Under the pieces are notes generated by a model. That model was not told the origin of the DNA. It made no database searches and was given only the letters and a program-made list of their open reading frames with translations. Shown here piece after piece: positions 15,683 to 17,403 of a stretch of DNA of 17,403 bases. The stretch lies in the NCBI GenBank assembly GCA_025998475.1, contig BNVZ01000010.1:1-17403 (forward strand), in the 5' to 3' direction. The DNA is from Endomicrobiia bacterium (GTDB lineage Bacteria > Elusimicrobiota > Endomicrobiia > Endomicrobiales > Endomicrobiaceae). Numbering within the stretch: position 1 is the first letter of the stretch; every line of letters begins with the position of its first letter. The translations under genes and the position numbers were made by a program.

Positions 15683-15983
15683 ACTTATAGCACTACAAGT
15701 TTAACCGCCAGTACTATAGGAGTGCTTTGTAATTTTTCAATGCTTGTATCAAATTTTATATTAAGGCTTATGTCAAATGGTTTAGTCGTCGTCGGTGGCT
15801 TAGAAGCTTCGGAGAGAGAGGCGTTTTCGATTAGGCTTAAACTCTAATGAGAAAATTCGTTATATATTTCCTAACAACTATGTAATTCTAGGCATGGCAT
15901 TAGTTTTTGTTTTAGTGGTTTCTAAGCTTGTTTATTCATACATCGATTATTTTATTAGGGAAAAAACTAAACACGTATATTGA
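15683..15983 (+). other. Overlapping open stretches, possible gene relic
   Basis: Two + frames are open in succession: 15683-15847 (ATG 15740, ending LVVVGGLEASEREAFSIRLK) and 15804-15983 (NSNEKIRYIFPNN, a strong hydrophobic helix VILGMALVFVLVVSKLVYS, then a charged tail and stop). One frameshift in 15804-15844 would join them into about 90 residues ending in a membrane segment. No start or ribosome site is convincing. I treat this as a possible relic of a membrane protein gene; family unknown. Confidence 0.25.
15684..15692 (-). promoter_or_regulatory. Extended -10 promoter of the lipoprotein gene
   Basis: TGCTATAAG on the - strand (15692-15684) is an extended -10 (TG-N-TATAAT-like), about 40 bp before the lipoprotein ATG. 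No good -35 is present, which is usual for extended -10 promoters. Its ribosome site is weak (GGAAAAC). Confidence 0.35.
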
Positions 15984-16029
15984 GCATCAAAAAAACATTT
16001 ATTATTCTTAGAATTAGGACTACCAAACA

Positions 16030-16360
16030 CTATTCCCCACCAAAAAGTGAAAAGTGCAAATGACCGTGAAGGTGAAGGTGTTTGCTGTTATCGACATTGT
16101 TTGTAGTAGTACTAGCCTCTTGACTAACTCCTTGCGTAGATCTTTTTTCACAGTCAATCATTTCTTGTCGATCATGCAATCCGTTACAGAATGGACATCT
16201 AAGCCATTGGGTGCCTCCGGATGAAAAAGCAGAACAATAAAAGTCATTAACTCTGCTCTTGGGCTTATTCGACGCATTCGACGCATACCCCTAAAGTAGG
16301 AACAAAACAAGACAACATCAATGCACTACAAAACACCACAACACTTTTCTTACATTTCAT
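16030..16360 (-). pseudogene. Small secreted Cys/His-rich protein, one frameshift
   Basis: ATG at 16358-16360 is preceded by TAGGAGAGTGAGAG, a strong ribosome site. It encodes a signal peptide, MKCKKSVVVFCSALMLSCF, then stops early unless one base of the CCCC run at 16288-16291 (GGGG on this strand) is dropped. After that shift the frame continues to TAG at 16030-16032, giving about 109 aa: YASNASNKPKSRVNDFYCS..., LRCPFCNGLHD (CxxC), a further Cys, a Ser/Thr/Asn stretch, and KHLHLHGHLHFSLF near the end. CPFC plus the His cluster suggests metal binding, but no family is recognised. Two 9-bp ATTCGACGC units (16267-16284) lie beside the shift. It may be a pseudogene or an intact gene with a homopolymer error. 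Confidence 0.55.
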
Positions 16361-16839
16361 CTCTCACTCTCCTAATTTTTTTTATGATTCTTTTCTAAAT
16401 CCAACTGTAATGCTGTTAAGACACTTTTTTGAATCTATTTTTCTTCTTATAGTAAGAGAACTATAACCAAAATTATCAAAGTCCTTTTATTTACTATACT
16501 ATATTCTATAACTTTTTACAAATTGTCTAAGATCTCACTATACGTTTACTTCTCAATGCCCATGATCATAATTTGCTAAATATTGGTTTTTTGGTTTTTA
16601 TCCTTGCAATACATCTCTACGTATAAGCTTTTATGATACTATACGACTGGTGCTTATTGCATGCATATGCATTGTATCAAATATAACGTAAGTTAAATAT
16701 ATTAAAATGTAACTTGAAATAACGAGACAAATAAGGAATTCTTTTAGATCTAGGCAATAAAACATCCATAACCATCGGTATGACTGCTAAGCCTATAGCT
16801 TAAGTTATATTTAGTTATAATGCCTATTACAAAGTATTA
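16361..16839. other. Non-coding stretch before third IS copy
   Basis: AT-rich with no supported gene, RNA or terminator. A short palindrome ATGCATATGCAT occurs near 16661-16672. The region should hold the promoter of the 16030-16360 gene, but I see no convincing -35/-10 pair. Confidence 0.5.
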
Positions 16840-17403
16840 GACCTCTTGCATAACTAATATATAAAAGTACAATAGAAGTATATGAAACAGAAAAAGAAAG
16901 CATGTGGGTCGGGTGGAATGGGTTTAGTATTAATGGGAGTAAAGAAAGCATTTGATAAAACAAAGGATAGCAAGGAGTAAGAAAAGAAAAAGGGGGAGTG
17001 GGTGAGCAAAGAGAAAATTGAGTATAGCAAAGATGGTAAAGATGATGCTTGAATACTTTAGGGCAATACCCAAACATATTGTCACAAGAGACAGTTACAA
17101 TGTCAGCAAAAGTTGTGGATATAGACATAGGGTATGTACAAGAAGCATTAATGAGCAGTGGGGAATATACTAGATGGGAATAGGTATTGATAAACAAAGC
17201 GCTAGAAGTAAAAGTAGCAGTGATAGATGCTACAGATGTGATACAAAGACCTAAAAAAAACAGCGAAAGCGGCGAAAGCGAAAAGAATAAGAGACATACA
17301 ATAACCGTTGGTAGTAGTTAAATTAAAGGCAAGCAAGTAATATGCACAGCGATTGATAGGGCAAGGAGCACGATTTTAGTTTATTTTAGTAGGCATGTAT
17401 TTA
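16840..17403 (+). mobile_element. Decayed IS5-family insertion sequence, left part
   Basis: The left inverted repeat GACCTCTTGCATAACTAA starts at 16840 after TA (16838-16839); the right end lies beyond the window. This copy gives the clearest transposase reading: a 44-codon frame from 17187 encodes VAVIDATDVIQRPKKNSE then KNKRHTITVG, the IS5-type DAT-x-IQRPKK...KRHT block holding the first catalytic Asp. After a stop at 17319 the frame resumes with QVICTAIDRARSTI. An N-terminal piece (GVKKAFDKTKDSKE, 16882-16980) is shared with both other copies. Several stops and shifts make it inactive. Confidence 0.82.

Noticed and set aside
16882..16980. Identical-looking 32-codon small ORF (MKQKKKACGSGG...) in three places, a candidate novel conserved small protein
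   Set aside because: It lies inside the left part of all three IS5-family copies, and its GVKKAFDKTKD end fits the N-terminal region of the transposase. Conservation follows from element copying.

Overview
The window looks like chromosome from an AT-rich, genome-eroding Gram-negative bacterium. Lnt, a lipobox protein and an OprB-like porin imply an outer membrane. Decayed insertion sequences, frameshifted genes and long gene-poor gaps imply ongoing reduction. My best guess is an Elusimicrobiota insect-gut symbiont of the Endomicrobium type. This rests on overall character (intact housekeeping genes, relic IS elements, tad remnants), not on a database match.

Left half (1-7245), all on the + strand, is mostly housekeeping: a Nudix hydrolase, aspS, a 7TM-HD phosphodiesterase overlapping ybeY, then recO, folK and phoU. 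The recO 5' end carries a 70-bp tandem duplication. Between recO and folK lie an IS66-type transposase relic and a dispersed repeat whose inverted second copy sits upstream of the Nudix gene.

Middle (7246-12448): a small tad pilus cluster (tadE-like, flp pilin, cpaB/rcpC) ends abruptly at a second dispersed repeat. Within it, a 465-bp deletion derivative of an IS5-family element sits exactly in the stop codon of the tadE-like gene without changing its protein. Next come lnt and prfB; prfB has the classical programmed +1 frameshift. A strong bidirectional terminator closes this + strand block.

Right half (12449-17403) is the eroded, accessory part. It holds an OprB-like porin on the - strand broken by two frameshifts, a 916-bp decayed IS5-family copy, an alanine-rich lipoprotein with unusual GCC codon preference, scraps of membrane-protein-like reading frame, a frameshifted small secreted Cys/His-rich protein, and the left part of a third IS5-family copy running off the window.

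Functionally, Lnt would complete acylation of lipoproteins such as the one at 15058-15645. AspRS has the residues of a non-discriminating enzyme, implying tRNA-dependent Asn synthesis. The HD protein would lower c-di-AMP. The tad genes look like an orphan remnant, since no ATPase, secretin or platform gene is present here. I found no tRNA, rRNA or CRISPR array, and no clear novel defence or biosynthetic system. The main interest is in how mobile-element decay has reshaped gene ends.
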